Shown: positions 21,124-30,835, numbered from the stretch's first letter. The stretch is DNA of 64,000 nucleotides from Petrolisthes cinctipes (GCA_033782935.1 JAWQEG010000475.1:388501-452500); one strand, 5' to 3'. Numbers and translations are program-made. The notes: generated by a model from the letters alone, not told the origin.

Positions 21124-21783
21124 TCACACTACGTTGGGATGACATACATATTGGCTCACTTTCCACTTCTTGTTGACAGGATACACGTCTTCATTATCCT
21201 CGCCCCTCATTCTGACAATCTTCATAACAATTCTTGGTTTGGTTGTGTTGATATCTTCATTGCTTTTTATTTTAAAGTTACCATTCTTCTTAACAATCTT
21301 CATGCCAATACTTGGTTTGGTTGTGTTGATATCTTCATTGTTTTTGGTTTTAAAGTTACCATTCTTCTTAACAAACTTCATAACAACTCTTGGTTTGGAA
21401 AAGTTGTCCTCTACATTGTTGTTGTCTTCATCATTTTCAGTTCCTTCTACAGCTTCTTTCAGACCTTTAATTTCCTTTGGTCCAACATCACTATCATCAT
21501 CACTGGATTCCAACCAAGAATAATTCCCACTATCTTCTTTAACTTGCTTTAGTCCATCATCACTATCATCATCATCACTGGATGAATCATTTCCATTATC
21601 TTCTTTAACTTCATCAAGTTCCATATTGTCAGTAAAGATGATGGGCATGTCAGGAAGTTTCTCTTTAGCTTCAAGTTCCATATTGTCAGTAAAAATGATG
21701 GGCATGTCAGGAAGTTTCTCTTTACCTTCAAGTTCCATATTGTCACTGAAAACGATGGGTATTTCAGACAATTTTTCTTTATC
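21124..21783 (-). CDS. Unrecognised acidic protein with internal repeats
   Basis: Open frame of about 215 residues. The N-terminal third has three copies of a ~20-residue unit (DMPIIFTDNMELEAKEKLPD and variants). Next comes an acidic run (DSSSDDDDSDDG and WLESSDDDSDVG). The C-terminal half has three copies of a ~25-residue basic unit (KPSIGMKIVKKNGNFKIKSN). It ends KWKVSQYVCHPNVV. The first ATG is at 21738; the frame is open 5' of that to a stop at about 21799, with CTAAG|ACAAG as a possible acceptor near 21788, so the true start may lie in an upstream exon. Codon-level repeats with conservative substitutions suggest protein-level constraint (inference). About 450 bp upstream is a duplicated FAU promoter and first exon in the same orientation. 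No family recognised; nuclear or chaperone-like acidic proteins are possible by composition only. Confidence 0.5.
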   Translation of the reverse strand, partial: DKEKLSEIPIVFSDNMELEGKEKLPDMPIIFTDNMELEAKEKLPDMPIIFTDNMELDEVKEDNGNDSSSDDDDSDDGLKQVKEDSGNYSWLESSDDDSDVGPKEIKGLKEAVEGTENDEDNNNVEDNFSKPRVVMKFVKKNGNFKTKNNEDINTTKPSIGMKIVKKNGNFKIKSNEDINTTKPRIVMKIVRMRGEDNEDVYPVNKKWKVSQYVCHPNVV

Positions 21784-21784
21784 T

Positions 21785-22113
21785 TGTCTTAGGGGCCCTC
21801 ACATATCTTAGGGGCCCTCACACATTTTAGGGGCCCTCACACATTTTAGGGACCCTCACACATTTTAGGGGCCCTCACATATCTTAGGGGCCCTCATGTG
21901 TCTTAGGGGCCCTCATATATCTTAGGGGCCCTCATATGTCTTAGGGGTCCACACATGTTTTAGAGGCCCTCATATATCTTATGTCTTATGGGCTCTCATA
22001 TCTTGGGGGCTCACATATGTCTTATGGGCACTCATGTTTTAGGGGCCCACACATGTATTATGGGCTCTCATATATCTTAGGGGCCCACATATGTTGTAGG
22101 GGCCCTCATATAT
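21785..22113. repeat. ~20-bp minisatellite (GGGGCCCTCA), ~15 copies
   Basis: Units CTTAGGGGCCCTCACATAT with variants, 19-22 bp. The GGGCCC core is palindromic. Lies between the acidic ORF and the duplicated FAU first exon, so it would be inside an intron if the two are spliced together. Confidence 0.9.
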
Positions 22114-22115
22114 CT

Positions 22116-22400
22116 TAACTATTGTTTTAGTCACTTGGTAACTTTTCATAATTTATTCTTATTTTCTATTAATTCTTGTTATATTATTATATCCAATTGG
22201 TTTAATTAGTTATTTAATAATAGTTATATGGTTGTTACCTGTTAATGTTGGTTTGTGTTGTCAAATGGTAGTAGGGTTTATGGGAGTACATTTGTGTATG
22301 TCTCACCATATCAGAGTTGTAGTATGCAATGAGTCAACACACCTTGTACACTTCCTTATATACCTTTGACAGCAGCAGTCACGTGACTAACAACCAATAA
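22116..22400 (-). promoter_or_regulatory. Duplicated FAU promoter, first exon and splice donor
   Basis: Nearly identical to 7697-7979. Carries the E-box palindrome GTCACGTGAC (22378-22387), TATATAAGG (22354-22362), the 5' exon and the donor AACAG|GTAACA at 22239/22238. Homology ends abruptly inside the FAU intron at 22116, so the FAU coding exon was not copied. Downstream on the same strand is the acidic ORF, not S30. If active, this promoter would transcribe the minisatellite and the acidic ORF. Confidence 0.65.
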
Positions 22401-22950
22401 ACATAATATTATTATATATATATATGTGTCAAAAAGGTTAATTTCTATTGAAATAATACACCAATTCAATTTTTATTAAACAAGGACAAGTATAATATGA
22501 ATATTAATTAAGATGGAAGGTGGAAGAGAATTTTTCGTTGATAATCATGTTACAACTTGATTCTGTTACATGTTCATTTTGTCAAGGTCATTGTTTTTTA
22601 ACATGTGATTATAATTTATCTATATAATTTTGTAGGTAATTTGAATTCCTCTTTTTATTCTACATATAAATATCACCACAAAATGTCCACAACTTCAATA
22701 TATAATATGATATTTGAGTTTTAAGATGGAAGGTTTCGTTGATAATCATGTTACAACTTGATTAGCCTAATAATGAATAATTAGTTGTTACTTTGACTTA
22801 CTTAATATTCAAATAACGCTTGTCATTGATTAATTAAAATGGAATTGGTGTATTATTTCAATATAAATTAACATTTTTGACACTTTTATATACATAAAGT
22901 AATATAATAATATGTTTATTGGTTGGTAGTCACGTGACTGCTCGTCCACA
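22400..22950. repeat. Inverted duplications of FAU upstream sequence
   Basis: 22400-22480 and 22820-22925 are inverted relative to each other (AATACACCAATTCAATTTTT against AAAATGGAATTGGTGTATTA). 22495-22560 and 22725-22800 are both reverse complements of the 415-510 block. A third GTCACGTGAC lies at 22929-22938, followed by GGTTGG/CCAACC-type sequence, so the FAU upstream region is present here in head-to-head form. Confidence 0.75.
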
Positions 22951-23098
22951 CCTCCTGAACCTGGAAGACGTCTGGGTCCTGGGTGTTGGGAGAAGAGGTT
23001 AATTAAGGCGAGGAGAGGCCAGACATCCACCACTCGAGTCGACATTTACAGTAGGTGTTGGTGGACTGTCTGTCCTTCTCTTCCTCGCTGTCTACGGT

Positions 23099-23255
23099 CT
23101 ACCATCCCCCTTCATCCTCCAGGACCATGTTGTCACCGGTGGAGTCATCTTTGGTGGTGGTGGAGTGGGCACTGGTGTCTGTGTCCTCCTCCGTCTCTGG
23201 GTGTTGTTGGGCAGGCTCAGGTGGTGGTGGTGGTGATGCCTTCTCAACATTCCCC
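23099..23255 (-). CDS. Acidic C-terminal exon of the 23-kb unknown gene
   Basis: The minus strand after an acceptor-like CCACTCAACAG reads GNVEKASPPPPPEPAQQHPE, then TEEDTDTSAHSTTTKDDSTG and DNMVLEDEGGW, then TAG at 23099-23101. Low-complexity, acidic, proline-rich: a typical disordered tail. The paralogous region at 15090-15225 keeps the same frame apart from one stop. It follows the exon at 23349-23681 by about 95 bp; I cannot identify a good donor between them. Confidence 0.5.
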
Positions 23256-23348
23256 CTGTTGAGTGGACGAGGCAGCATTAACCGGTGACGAGGGTGGGCC
23301 AGAGACAGGGATGGTGGCGCGTCTGCTCTGCTCCTCCCCCGTGCCTTC

Positions 23349-23681
23349 TTAAATTGCTGCCTCGTTTCTTGGTGGTGGTGGTGGTGGTGGTGGTTGTTGT
23401 AGATCAGGAGAAATGGCTATTGGTGGTAAACCATTTCTCCTGAAGATGTCCAGGAGGAGGTCAGAGAGACGACCCATCCCTTCAGCAGCTAAGGCAACAA
23501 CAGTCTTGGTACAGACGGTGACGATGTCTGCCTGTTGCTGCTGTGGTTGGGCGTCGGCTGTCTTCCTCCCACGGGCATGGAGTGAGCCTAGGACCTGCCC
23601 ACTATCAGGTCCTGCTACGTTAGTAGCCTCCACAGTGAAGGACACCTCCTCTCCGTCCCCCAGTGATGGTGGTGACACAGC
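23349..23681 (-). CDS. Unrecognised protein exon, paralogue 2
   Basis: Open frame of about 110 codons: VSPPSLGDGEEVSFTVEATN, VAGPDSGQVLGSLHARGRKT, a Q-rich linker, then ADIVTVCTKTVVALAAEGMG and RLSDLLLDIFRRNGLPPIAI, and a poly-proline tract. No ATG precedes VSFTVE; an acceptor-like CTCTAG lies upstream near 23688, so an upstream exon probably supplies the start. The region ADIVTV to NGLPP looks helical and is the best conserved between paralogues, implying a folded part. The poly-P comes from the (GGT)n repeat at 23371-23395. Function unknown. Confidence 0.5.
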   Translation of the reverse strand, partial: AVSPPSLGDGEEVSFTVEATNVAGPDSGQVLGSLHARGRKTADAQPQQQQADIVTVCTKTVVALAAEGMGRLSDLLLDIFRRNGLPPIAISPDLQQPPPPPPPPRNEAAI

Positions 23682-23914
23682 TCCCGGCTAGAGACGGCCG
23701 GCCACCTTGCTTGCCACTGGGCCACAGTCAGTCACAGTGTTGTCAGGTGCAGGGATATTTCTCTGTTTGGGGGAATTTTGAAGTCCACACAGGGAAATTA
23801 TAAAAACAATTGTTTTTAGAAGATGGTAAATGTACGATTATCTGACAAGAGTAAACTGGGAATTATTGAGACAAAAAGGGAAATTCTGATGTTGAAGTTA
23901 GTGAAAATAGTGAA

Positions 23915-24530
23915 GTAAGTGTTAAGTTGGTAACATTGCTTCAGACTCCATCAGCTATCAGACGTGTTAGGATGTGTATCTGTAAACGTATATACATATT
24001 TTAGGTCCCTCTTTGGTATTTATTGAAAGAATTACCGTTTTGCAGCAGTGTTGCCAGATCCGGCTGGGTCCCAGTATTTTGCCCCAGTCATTTATTGTAT
24101 TTTATCACGATTATTTCCCGCTAGTTTGCCCAGGTTAGGTTCCGGTAGTTTGCCCAGGTTAGGTCCCGGTAGTCTGATGCGGTCTAGGTTAGGTTAGGTC
24201 AGGTCAGGTAAGGTCAGGCTGATTTCAAAATGCCCCATTTGAATATGCCCTATCTTGGAAATGGGGCATTTGCGGAGAAAATGCCATAGAAGAAAATAGT
24301 CGTAGAATGGTCTAAAATAGTGGGTAATGAAGGTAGAAAAACCGTACGCAATAACGGTAATTCATTCAATATTTACCAAGTCTTTTTTATGTACAGTACA
24401 CACTACCATAAGTCAGTGCCTTTAGTAAAGTTAGTGTTAAGTTGGTAATACTGCTCCAGACTTCATCAACTATCAGACGTGGTAGGATGTGAGTCTGTAC
24501 AGTAAACCTATATACATATTTTAGGTAAGT
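23915..24530. repeat. ~100-bp direct repeat pair with TTAGG-like tract between
   Basis: 23915-24005 and 24428-24528 share GTGTTAAGTTGGTAA, CATCA(A/G)CTATCAGACGT and ATATACATATTTTAGGT. Between them, 24120-24215 holds imperfect GTTAGGTTAGGTCAGGTCAG runs, reminiscent of arthropod TTAGG telomere-type repeat but too short and irregular to call telomeric. Confidence 0.7.
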
Positions 24531-24830
24531 TCTTTTTATTTACACACTATCATAATACTTATATAATGTGTTATATATTATAACGTTAATATGTGTGTAA
24601 TTAATAGATGTAATAATACAGATCCTTCTGGAGCAGCCATGATTAGTAGACAACCCACAACAACACATTATTATTATTATTATTATTAAGTGCACCAATG
24701 TATATTGTCAATGTTTAATAAATCCCCCCAAGAGGCTGAGTTGTGGGAGAAACTAGTAAACAAGACATTAAAAAGTTAATATTTATATGTTTAGAGTTCG
24801 TCTGACTTTACCTGACCTAACTTAACCAAA
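24530..24830. other. Intergenic, no gene seen
   Basis: AT-rich with a short (ATT)n at 24668-24688. Nothing else supported. Confidence 0.5.
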
Positions 24831-25600
24831 TCTGGATCAGGACAGACTACAGGGACCTAACCTAAACTGAACCAGGACAGACTATAGAGACCAAGCCTAA
24901 CCTAAACTGGACCAGGGCAGACTATAGAGACATGACTGGATCAGACTACAGGGACCTAAACTGAACCAGGGCAGACTATAGAGACATGACTGGATCAGAC
25001 TACAGGGACCTAACCTAACCTAATGTATACCAGGGCAGACTATAGAGACATGACTGGATCAGACTACAGGGACCTAACCTAACCTAATGTATACCAGGGC
25101 AGACTATAGAGACATGACTGGATCAGACTACAGGGACCTAACCTAACCTAATGTATACCAGGGCAGACTATAGAGACATGACTGGATCAGACTACAGGGA
25201 CCTAACCTAACCTAATGTATACCAGGGCAGACTATAGAGACATGACTGGATCAGACTACAGGGACCTAACCTAACCTAATGTATACCAGGGCAGACTATA
25301 GAGACATGACTGGATCAGACTACAGGGACCTAACCTAACCTAATGTATACCAGGGCAGACTATAGAGACATGACTGCATCAGACTACAGGGACCTAACCT
25401 AATGTGGACCAGGGCAGACCGGCAGACTACTCTGGTACCTAACCAAATCTTGACCAGGGCAGACCGGCAGACTACCGAGACATGACTGGGGCAGACTACC
25501 TGGACCTAAACTAACCTAACCTAATATGGCCCAGGGCAGACTGGCAGACTACAGAGATATAACTGGGGCAGACTACCTGGACCTAAAGACCTGGCCAAAC
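24830..25600. repeat. 64-bp minisatellite containing CCTAACCTAA, ~6 perfect copies plus relatives
   Basis: The core array 25007-25390 has units GACCTAACCTAACCTAATGT + ATACCAGGGCAGACTATAGA + GACATGACTGGATCAGACTA + CAGG (64 bp). Diverged units flank it on both sides. Each unit carries three CCTAA-type steps, the complement of TTAGG. Confidence 0.92.
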
Positions 25601-25714
25601 ATAGGGGGTAAATTAAACTTGGTCAAAATGTACTGTCACACTGGTAAAATAATGACTTCATAAACCATTAACTAAAATATGAAGCAATTTGATAATTTGT
25701 ATTTCTGTTCTTCA

Positions 25715-25877
25715 TAAGGGGAGATTCCCTTGTTGATAAATTGGAAGGCTACTGATTCCTCCTAACTATACCAGAAAACAGATGCCCTTAAAGGTACTAA
25801 TAGAGGATTTGTTTCCTGGGATAGTTCAGAGAAATCACAGACCTTCCAACACACCAACAAGAGAATTTCCCCTTAAT
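25715..25877. mobile_element. Palindromic MITE of the AAGGGGAGATT family
   Basis: Starts ATAAGGGGAGATTCCCTTGT and ends ACAAGAGAATTTCCCCTTAA. The arms (TTGGAAGGCTACTGATTCCT / ATCACAGACCTTCCAA) are imperfect reverse complements around a central CAGATGCCC...GGATTTG. No ORF. Same family as 34145-34300, 35308-35480 and the cluster 47.7-50.0 kb. Confidence 0.8.
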
Positions 25878-26129
25878 TATTACCATGCAGAGTGTTGGAA
25901 AGATAGGAAGGAATCTTTGGCTATTATATAGGAAATATTAGATATATAAAGTAGAGTCTTTAGAATTAAACTAAACAAAGAAAATTATTTTAAGCCCTAT
26001 CCATATTTTATTCTCATTGTGATAGTGCCTCAAAAGCCAGAATAATATTGACTTTGTTCTATTTACAGGTACGAGAACCTGAAGCAAGAATCCTATAGGC
26101 CTATAGAGGAAACATCATGTTGTGGGACC

Positions 26130-26360
26130 CTGGCCAGGCTACTCAGGAGGTACCATTACCCACACATGAAACTGGTACAGTATATGTCTCTATTTGTGAG
26201 GTACTATTACCCACACATGAAACTGGTACAGTATATGTCTCTATTTGTGAGGTACCATTACCCACACATGAAACTGGTACAGTATATGTCTCTATTTGTA
26301 AGGTACCATTACCCACACATGAAACTGGTACAGCATATCTCTCTATTTGTAAGGTAGCTA
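26130..26360. repeat. 51-bp in-frame tandem repeat x4
   Basis: Units CCCACACATGAAACTGGTAC + AGTATATGTCTCTATTTGT + GAGGTACCATTA, exactly 51 bp (starts 26159, 26210, 26261, 26312). Because 51 is a multiple of three, both strands show long repetitive ORFs; I regard these as by-products. The last unit's TCTCTCTATTTGTAAGGTA starts an inverted repeat with 30730-30835. Confidence 0.85.
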
Positions 26361-26920
26361 TAGCAGAAAGGAAATTGACCAAAAGTTATGATTTGTTGAC
26401 AGGCAGACAATAATTGTATTATTACTGTCTGCCTGTCAACAGTTATAGTTTGTTGACAGACAGACAGTGATTATATTATTATTGTCTGCCTGTCAACAGT
26501 TGTAGTTTGTTGACAGGCAGACAGTGATTATATTATTATTGTCTGCCTGTCAACAGTTGTAGTTTGTTGACAGGCAGACAGTGATTATATTATTATAGTT
26601 TGTTGACAGGTAGACAGTAATTATATTATTACTGTCTGCCTGTCAGCAGTTGTGGTTTGTTGACAGACAGTAATTATATTACTGCCTGCCTGTCAACAGT
26701 TATAGTTTGTTGACAGGCAGTCATATTATTACTGTCTGCCTGTCAACAATTATTGTTTGTTGACAGGCAGACAGTAATTATATTGCTGTCTGCCTGTCTA
26801 CAGTTATAGTTTGTTGACAGGCAGACAGTACTTATATTACAATATTATTGTCTGCCTGTCAACAGTTATAGTTTGTTGACAGGCAGTCAGTCATTATATT
26901 ATTATAGTTTATTGACAGAC
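26330..26920. repeat. Array of hairpins (TGTTGACAGGCAGACAG), ~9 units
   Basis: Units of ~60 bp alternate GTTTGTTGACAGGCAGACAG with its reverse complement CTGTCTGCCTGTCAACAGTT, separated by TAATTATATTATTA. Each unit folds into a long perfect hairpin. The 26330-26410 arm is the reverse complement of 30730-30835. The array and that outer arm formed one foldback structure before L-A inserted between them. Confidence 0.88.
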
Positions 26921-26960
26921 ATCATCATCATCATCATCTACGTTTAACGTCCCAATTCCC

Positions 26961-27688
26961 TTACGGGACTGGATGAGCTTTGAGTTTCTCCCACTCCCTG
27001 TGGTCATACACACTTTCTACTTCAATATTCAGGGTTCTCACATCCTCCTCCACACAACTCTTCCAGGATTTCTTTGGCCTTCCCACTGGTCTTCTCCCTG
27101 GTACTTGTAGCTCAAAAGCTCTTCTGATTATATGGCCCTCCTCCCTTCTCTTGACATGTCCAAACCATCTCAGTGTAAACCTCATTAACACATTTAACAC
27201 ATCTGCCACACCACACCTCCTCAACACCTCCTCATTTGATACCCTATCTTCCCATCTCATATGTGCCATATAACTCAGCATTCTACAATCATTTTGCTTT
27301 ATCTTTCTGTCAGCTTCCTTATTTACTGGCCACATCTCGGCACCATACAGTAACGTTGATCTCACACAAGCACCATACACCTTTGCCCTGCTCCTCAAAG
27401 GTATTTTTTTGTTGACCAGCAACCCTGCAATCTCTATCCACTTTTGCCATGCAGCTGCTATTCTTGTTCTCACTGCAGCCTCCGCTCCAGACTCGCAAGA
27501 CAGCATCTCCCCTAGGCAACAAAACTGATCAACAATCTGTAAACTTCATCCATCCCCCTCCAGAATCACTCTCCCCACCTTCTGCTCTCTCCCACCTCTT
27601 TCACATTCTGGACACCTGTAGTTTTCTCTTGCCTGATTCACATTCCTCATCCCAGAACACCTCAAGTGACACCACTTGTTACAACCAC
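26961..27688 (-). pseudogene. L-A ORF2 C-terminal part
   Basis: Continues the interrupted zinc-finger: GGCNKWCHLRCSGMRNVNQA, then ENYRCPECERGGREQKVGRV. After an in-frame TGA (codon after LEGDG) the frame resumes with FCCLGEMLSCESGAEAAVRT, RSTLLYGAEMW, LRWFGHVKRREE and GRPVGRPKKSWKS to a stop at about 26961. This is the usual post-RT region of such LINEs. At least one nonsense codon. Confidence 0.8.
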
Positions 27689-27689
27689 C

Positions 27690-27835
27690 GGGGCTGACTT
27701 TATTCTCTGTGAATATTAGTTATCTCCCACAAGGCTAGAATAAAGATTGTTGTAAGATCTGGTCACTTTCTAGTGGATTTGACGAAATCTGCCCACATGG
27801 ATTAAAAATCCACGTGAGGTGTACTGCAACCTGGA

Positions 27836-27868
<33 letters not shown>

Positions 27869-28188
27869 CCCACTGCTGTGTGGAGTGCCAGCACACAGGG
27901 GGTGCATTTCCCTTAGCAGACAGCAGTGTAAACTCCCTCCCCCTTATGGTCCCTTCAGGGCTGGTCTCATGGAAGGTGCGGCCCCACTTGTAGCTCTTGT
28001 GGTAACATGGACTTGGGCCCACAGCACTGGCTGTGGTATCAAAGACCTTCCCCCCAATCTCCCTGGCGGTCAGAGGCCCCCAGACTCCCTGGTCCAGTAA
28101 GCTCTGGTCCCATTTCCCTGGGATGTGCTTCGGTAGCCCAGGCATATAGGGCCAGCCCCTCCTTTATTTTAATTTGTTTTTTCACTGC
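27690..28188 (+). mobile_element. 500-bp retroposon-like element (copy A) interrupting L-A
   Basis: Nearly identical to 56080-56580 (copy B). Starts GGGGCTGACTTTATTCTCTG, includes a 28-T run at 27841-27868, and ends TTTTTTCACTGCGA. It splits the L-A zinc-finger codons GVNSSFC|GGCNKWCH. The flanks share only ACCAC, so the target-site duplication is at most about 5 bp. Copy A lacks the last ~60 bp and (CAA)n tail of copy B. The minus-strand ORF with a poly-lysine from the T-run is probably not a gene. Confidence 0.85.
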
Positions 28189-28192
28189 GACC

Positions 28193-29127
28193 ACTACAAA
28201 AACTTGAGTTAACACCCATCCCTCTGCCACAACAGCTACATGGGAATCTTCCCCTGTCTTGCCTCTCCAAAGGTTCCTTTCCTGTAACCAACACTTGGGT
28301 CTTCTCCATATTTATCTTCAAGCCTCTCCTTTCAATTCCACTTTTCCATCTGTTGAACCTATCAACCACTTCTTCTTCACTCCTTGCCGTTATCACCAGA
28401 TCATCAGCATATATCAACTCCCACAATCCCCCTTCTCTCTCCTCCCTTGTCACCTCTTCCATTACCACAATAAAGAGCAAAGGACTCTGGACTGATTCCT
28501 GATGAACTCCCACCTTTATCTCAAACTCATCACAGTCATCTGATATTCCTACTCCAGTCTTAACTCTTGATCTGGTGTTCACATACAAAGCCATCACCAA
28601 ATTTATCAGCCTCTCTGGAACTTTCTGTATCCTTAAAGCTCATCTGATTGCGACTCTTGGAACTCTGTCAAATGCCTTCTCCAGATCTACAAAAACATGA
28701 TACAGCATTTTCTTCTTCTCTGCATACTTCTCCTGTAATTGCCTCATTACGAATATTGCATCTATCGTTGACTTTCCCTTTTGAAAACCAAACTGGCACT
28801 CATCAATCCTAACTAATTTCCTCAATCTCTCCTCCAGCACTTTCTCCCATAGCTTCATTCCATGTTCCAGTAGCCTCACTCCTCTGTATTTTCTGCAAGA
28901 CAAAGCATCTTCTTTCCCTTTATAAATAGGGATTGTGAAACTCCACCCCATTCCTCTGGCATCTCCTCCTCTTCCTGTACCTGTACCTGTTTGTCACCCC
29001 TATGATCCCAATGTGTCCAGACGCCTTCATTATATATATGGACTGTCAATCCTGATGGTCCTGGCACCTTCCCTAGTTTCATTTTATCCATTACACGTTT
29101 AACCTCCTCTTCAGTAACCTCCTCCAC
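28193..29127 (-). pseudogene. L-A reverse transcriptase, frame-broken
   Basis: Minus-strand frames: DKMKLGKVPGPSGLTVHIYN (28876-29127), then WSFTIPIYKGKEDALSCRKY, GFQKGKSTIDAIFVMRQLQE and VFVDLEKAFDRVPRVAIR (28640-28951), then GVHQESVQSPLLFIVVMEEV, LWELIYADDLVITARSEEEV and NMEKTQVLVTGKE (28169-28600). YADDL is the catalytic RT motif. The PxGxR-like step is QESVQSPLLF. At least two frameshifts or stops separate the pieces. Confidence 0.82.
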
Positions 29128-29172
29128 TGGCCCTTCTACTTTGTTTACATCATCTATTTCATAGGGTTTTCC

Positions 29173-30453
29173 TCATTTAGCAGTTCCTGAAAATACTTCC
29201 TCCATCTCTCCTTCACCACTTGCTCCTCCCCAAAATGCTTGCATTTTCATCTGGCTCCAACCACATCCTTTCTTTCTTTCCTTCCTCATTTGCTTTGCTA
29301 GTTTGAACATTTTCTTTCTACCTTCTGCACTATCAATATTCCTATTCCATTCTTGCCAAGGTGCTTCCTTTGCTTCTGCTACCGCCCTCTTAGCCTGTCT
29401 TGACTTCTCCCTATAAACTCTCTTCTTTTCTTCTGTTTGGTCCCTTTGCCATTCTTTGAAAGTTCTTTTCTTCTCTGCTATTGCCTGCCTCACTTCTTCA
29501 CACCACCACCATGTTTCTCTCTCCATTTTCGCCCATTCGTTTCACCACAAACCTCCCTTGCTACTTCCATTAGCTCGCCTCTATATTCCGTCCATCCGCT
29601 CTCAACTTCGTCAACTCTCTCAGCTAATTTCTCCTGGATTTCTCTCTGTATGTTAGGGTTTTTGAGTCTCCATACCTTTATCCTCTTTTCACCTCTCTTC
29701 TTTTTCAGTCTCATCATCATCTTTAGTACCAAGTACCAAATCTGCACATAGCAGCCAATGCTGTGTTATACACTCTTCCCCTGGTATCACCTTACAGTTT
29801 TTGGACCCACACTCCCTCTCCTCTTGACATTATATAGTCTATCTGTGTTGCTGTATCTCCGCTCTTAAACGTAATGAGGTGTTCTTCCCTCTTCATAAAC
29901 CATGTGTTCCAGATCCTCAGGTTGTGTAGCTGACACAGTTGTAACATCTGCTCCCCTTCTTTGTTTCTCTGTCCTATTCCATATCCACCCATAACCTCTT
30001 CATATCCCCCATTGTCTCTACCAGTGTGCACATTCATGTCTCCAGCAACTATAACTACATGTATATCTCCCCTCGACACTTCTGAGATCCTGTCAGACAG
30101 CTTTTCCCGAAACTTTTCTTTCTCCTCATCCGGTCTTCCTTGTTGTGGAGCATACACTGAAAATATATTCAACACCTTTTCACCAACCACCAACTTGATC
30201 TTCATCATGCGATCATCCCACCTTATCACCTCTATCACACTTTCCATCCATTCCTCTTTAACTAAAATTCCGACTCCTGCTCTCCCTTCCCCTCCTCCAC
30301 TCCACCAAAATTTATACTTCTCATATTATCACTTCCATAAATCCTTGTACCACCGTTGCTATACCTTACTTCCTGTACTGAACATACATCTACCCTCTTT
30401 CTTCCCAGCATTGCTACTATCTCCCTGCTTCGTGCACACATTAAGCCCAACAT
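29173..30453 (-). pseudogene. L-A endonuclease and linker, frame-broken
   Basis: 29792-30247 encodes an exonuclease-endonuclease-phosphatase fold (NIFSVYAPQQG, VIVAGDMNVHTGRDN, QIDYIMSRG). 30262-30453 encodes its N-terminal part (KRVDVCSVQEVRYSNGG). 29173-29747 is a lysine/glutamate-rich linker between endonuclease and RT, in two frames. This nicking domain is needed for target-primed reverse transcription in such elements; here it cannot be translated as one piece. Confidence 0.8.
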
Positions 30454-30726
30454 TTACCGTGGCTATCCTTAAACTACTATTCAACCCAGAGATTCTTAGC
30501 ACCTCCTGCAGAAGCTGCTGGGTACTGGGGGCCATATCATTTGCACAACTCATAACATTTAGATTTAGGATTCAATTTTTATTGCCGGATGCCCTTTCCT
30601 GACACAAACCACAGTTTTAGGCGGTGGACCTAGATGGGCTGCTGACCAAGGCTACTGAGTCCCGTCTACCCGGTTGTCCCCACAATGGACCTTGTGGTAG
30701 GCAGGGCACACCCTCCATCAGGAATG

Positions 30727-30835
30727 TATTATTATTATTATTGTCTGTCTGTCAACAAACTATTATATAACTTGATCAATTTCCTTCCTGTTATAGGTAC
30801 CGCACAAATAGAGAGACATACAGTAGAAGTCCTGT
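30727..30835 (-). repeat. Right arm of the foldback interrupted by L-A
   Basis: Reverse complement of 26330-26410: TGTCTGTCTGTCAACAAACT, TTGATCAATTTCCTTCCTGT, TACCGCACAAATAGAGAGAC. With the hairpin array at 26390-26920 it brackets L-A exactly, so L-A landed in the loop or arm. Confidence 0.78.

Larger units (their letters stand above)
26921..30726 (-). mobile_element. Non-LTR retrotransposon L-A, degenerate, nearly full length
   Basis: On the minus strand from about 30726 (5') to a (GAT)n 3' tail at 26921-26938. Domains in order: AP-type endonuclease (GDMNVHTGRDNGGYEEVMGG, IDYIMSRGE), a basic linker, reverse transcriptase (YIKGKED/YKGKED, FVDLEKAFDRVPR, YADDL), a Cys/His zinc-finger-like segment (CSCCGRGMGVNS...CNKWCHLRCSGM), and a C-terminal domain ending GRPKKSWKSCVEEDVRTLNI. 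Many frame breaks. Interrupted by a 500-bp element at 27690-28188. Clade not assigned. It sits inside a foldback repeat (26330-26920 and 30730-30835). Confidence 0.88.

Noticed and set aside
24120..24215. Interstitial telomere
   Set aside because: TTAGG-like motifs are too few and irregular (TTAGG mixed with TCAGG, TAAGG) to call a telomeric repeat.
26117..26413. 98-residue ORF with four 17-residue repeats
   Set aside because: The 51-bp unit is open in several frames on both strands, and no flanking exon or promoter is seen.
27735..28145. 136-residue ORF in the 500-bp insertion (and 145-residue ORF at 56205-56642)
   Set aside because: Contains a poly-lysine from the T-run whose length differs between copies (28 versus 15), which shifts the frame. 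Best read as a non-coding retroposon.
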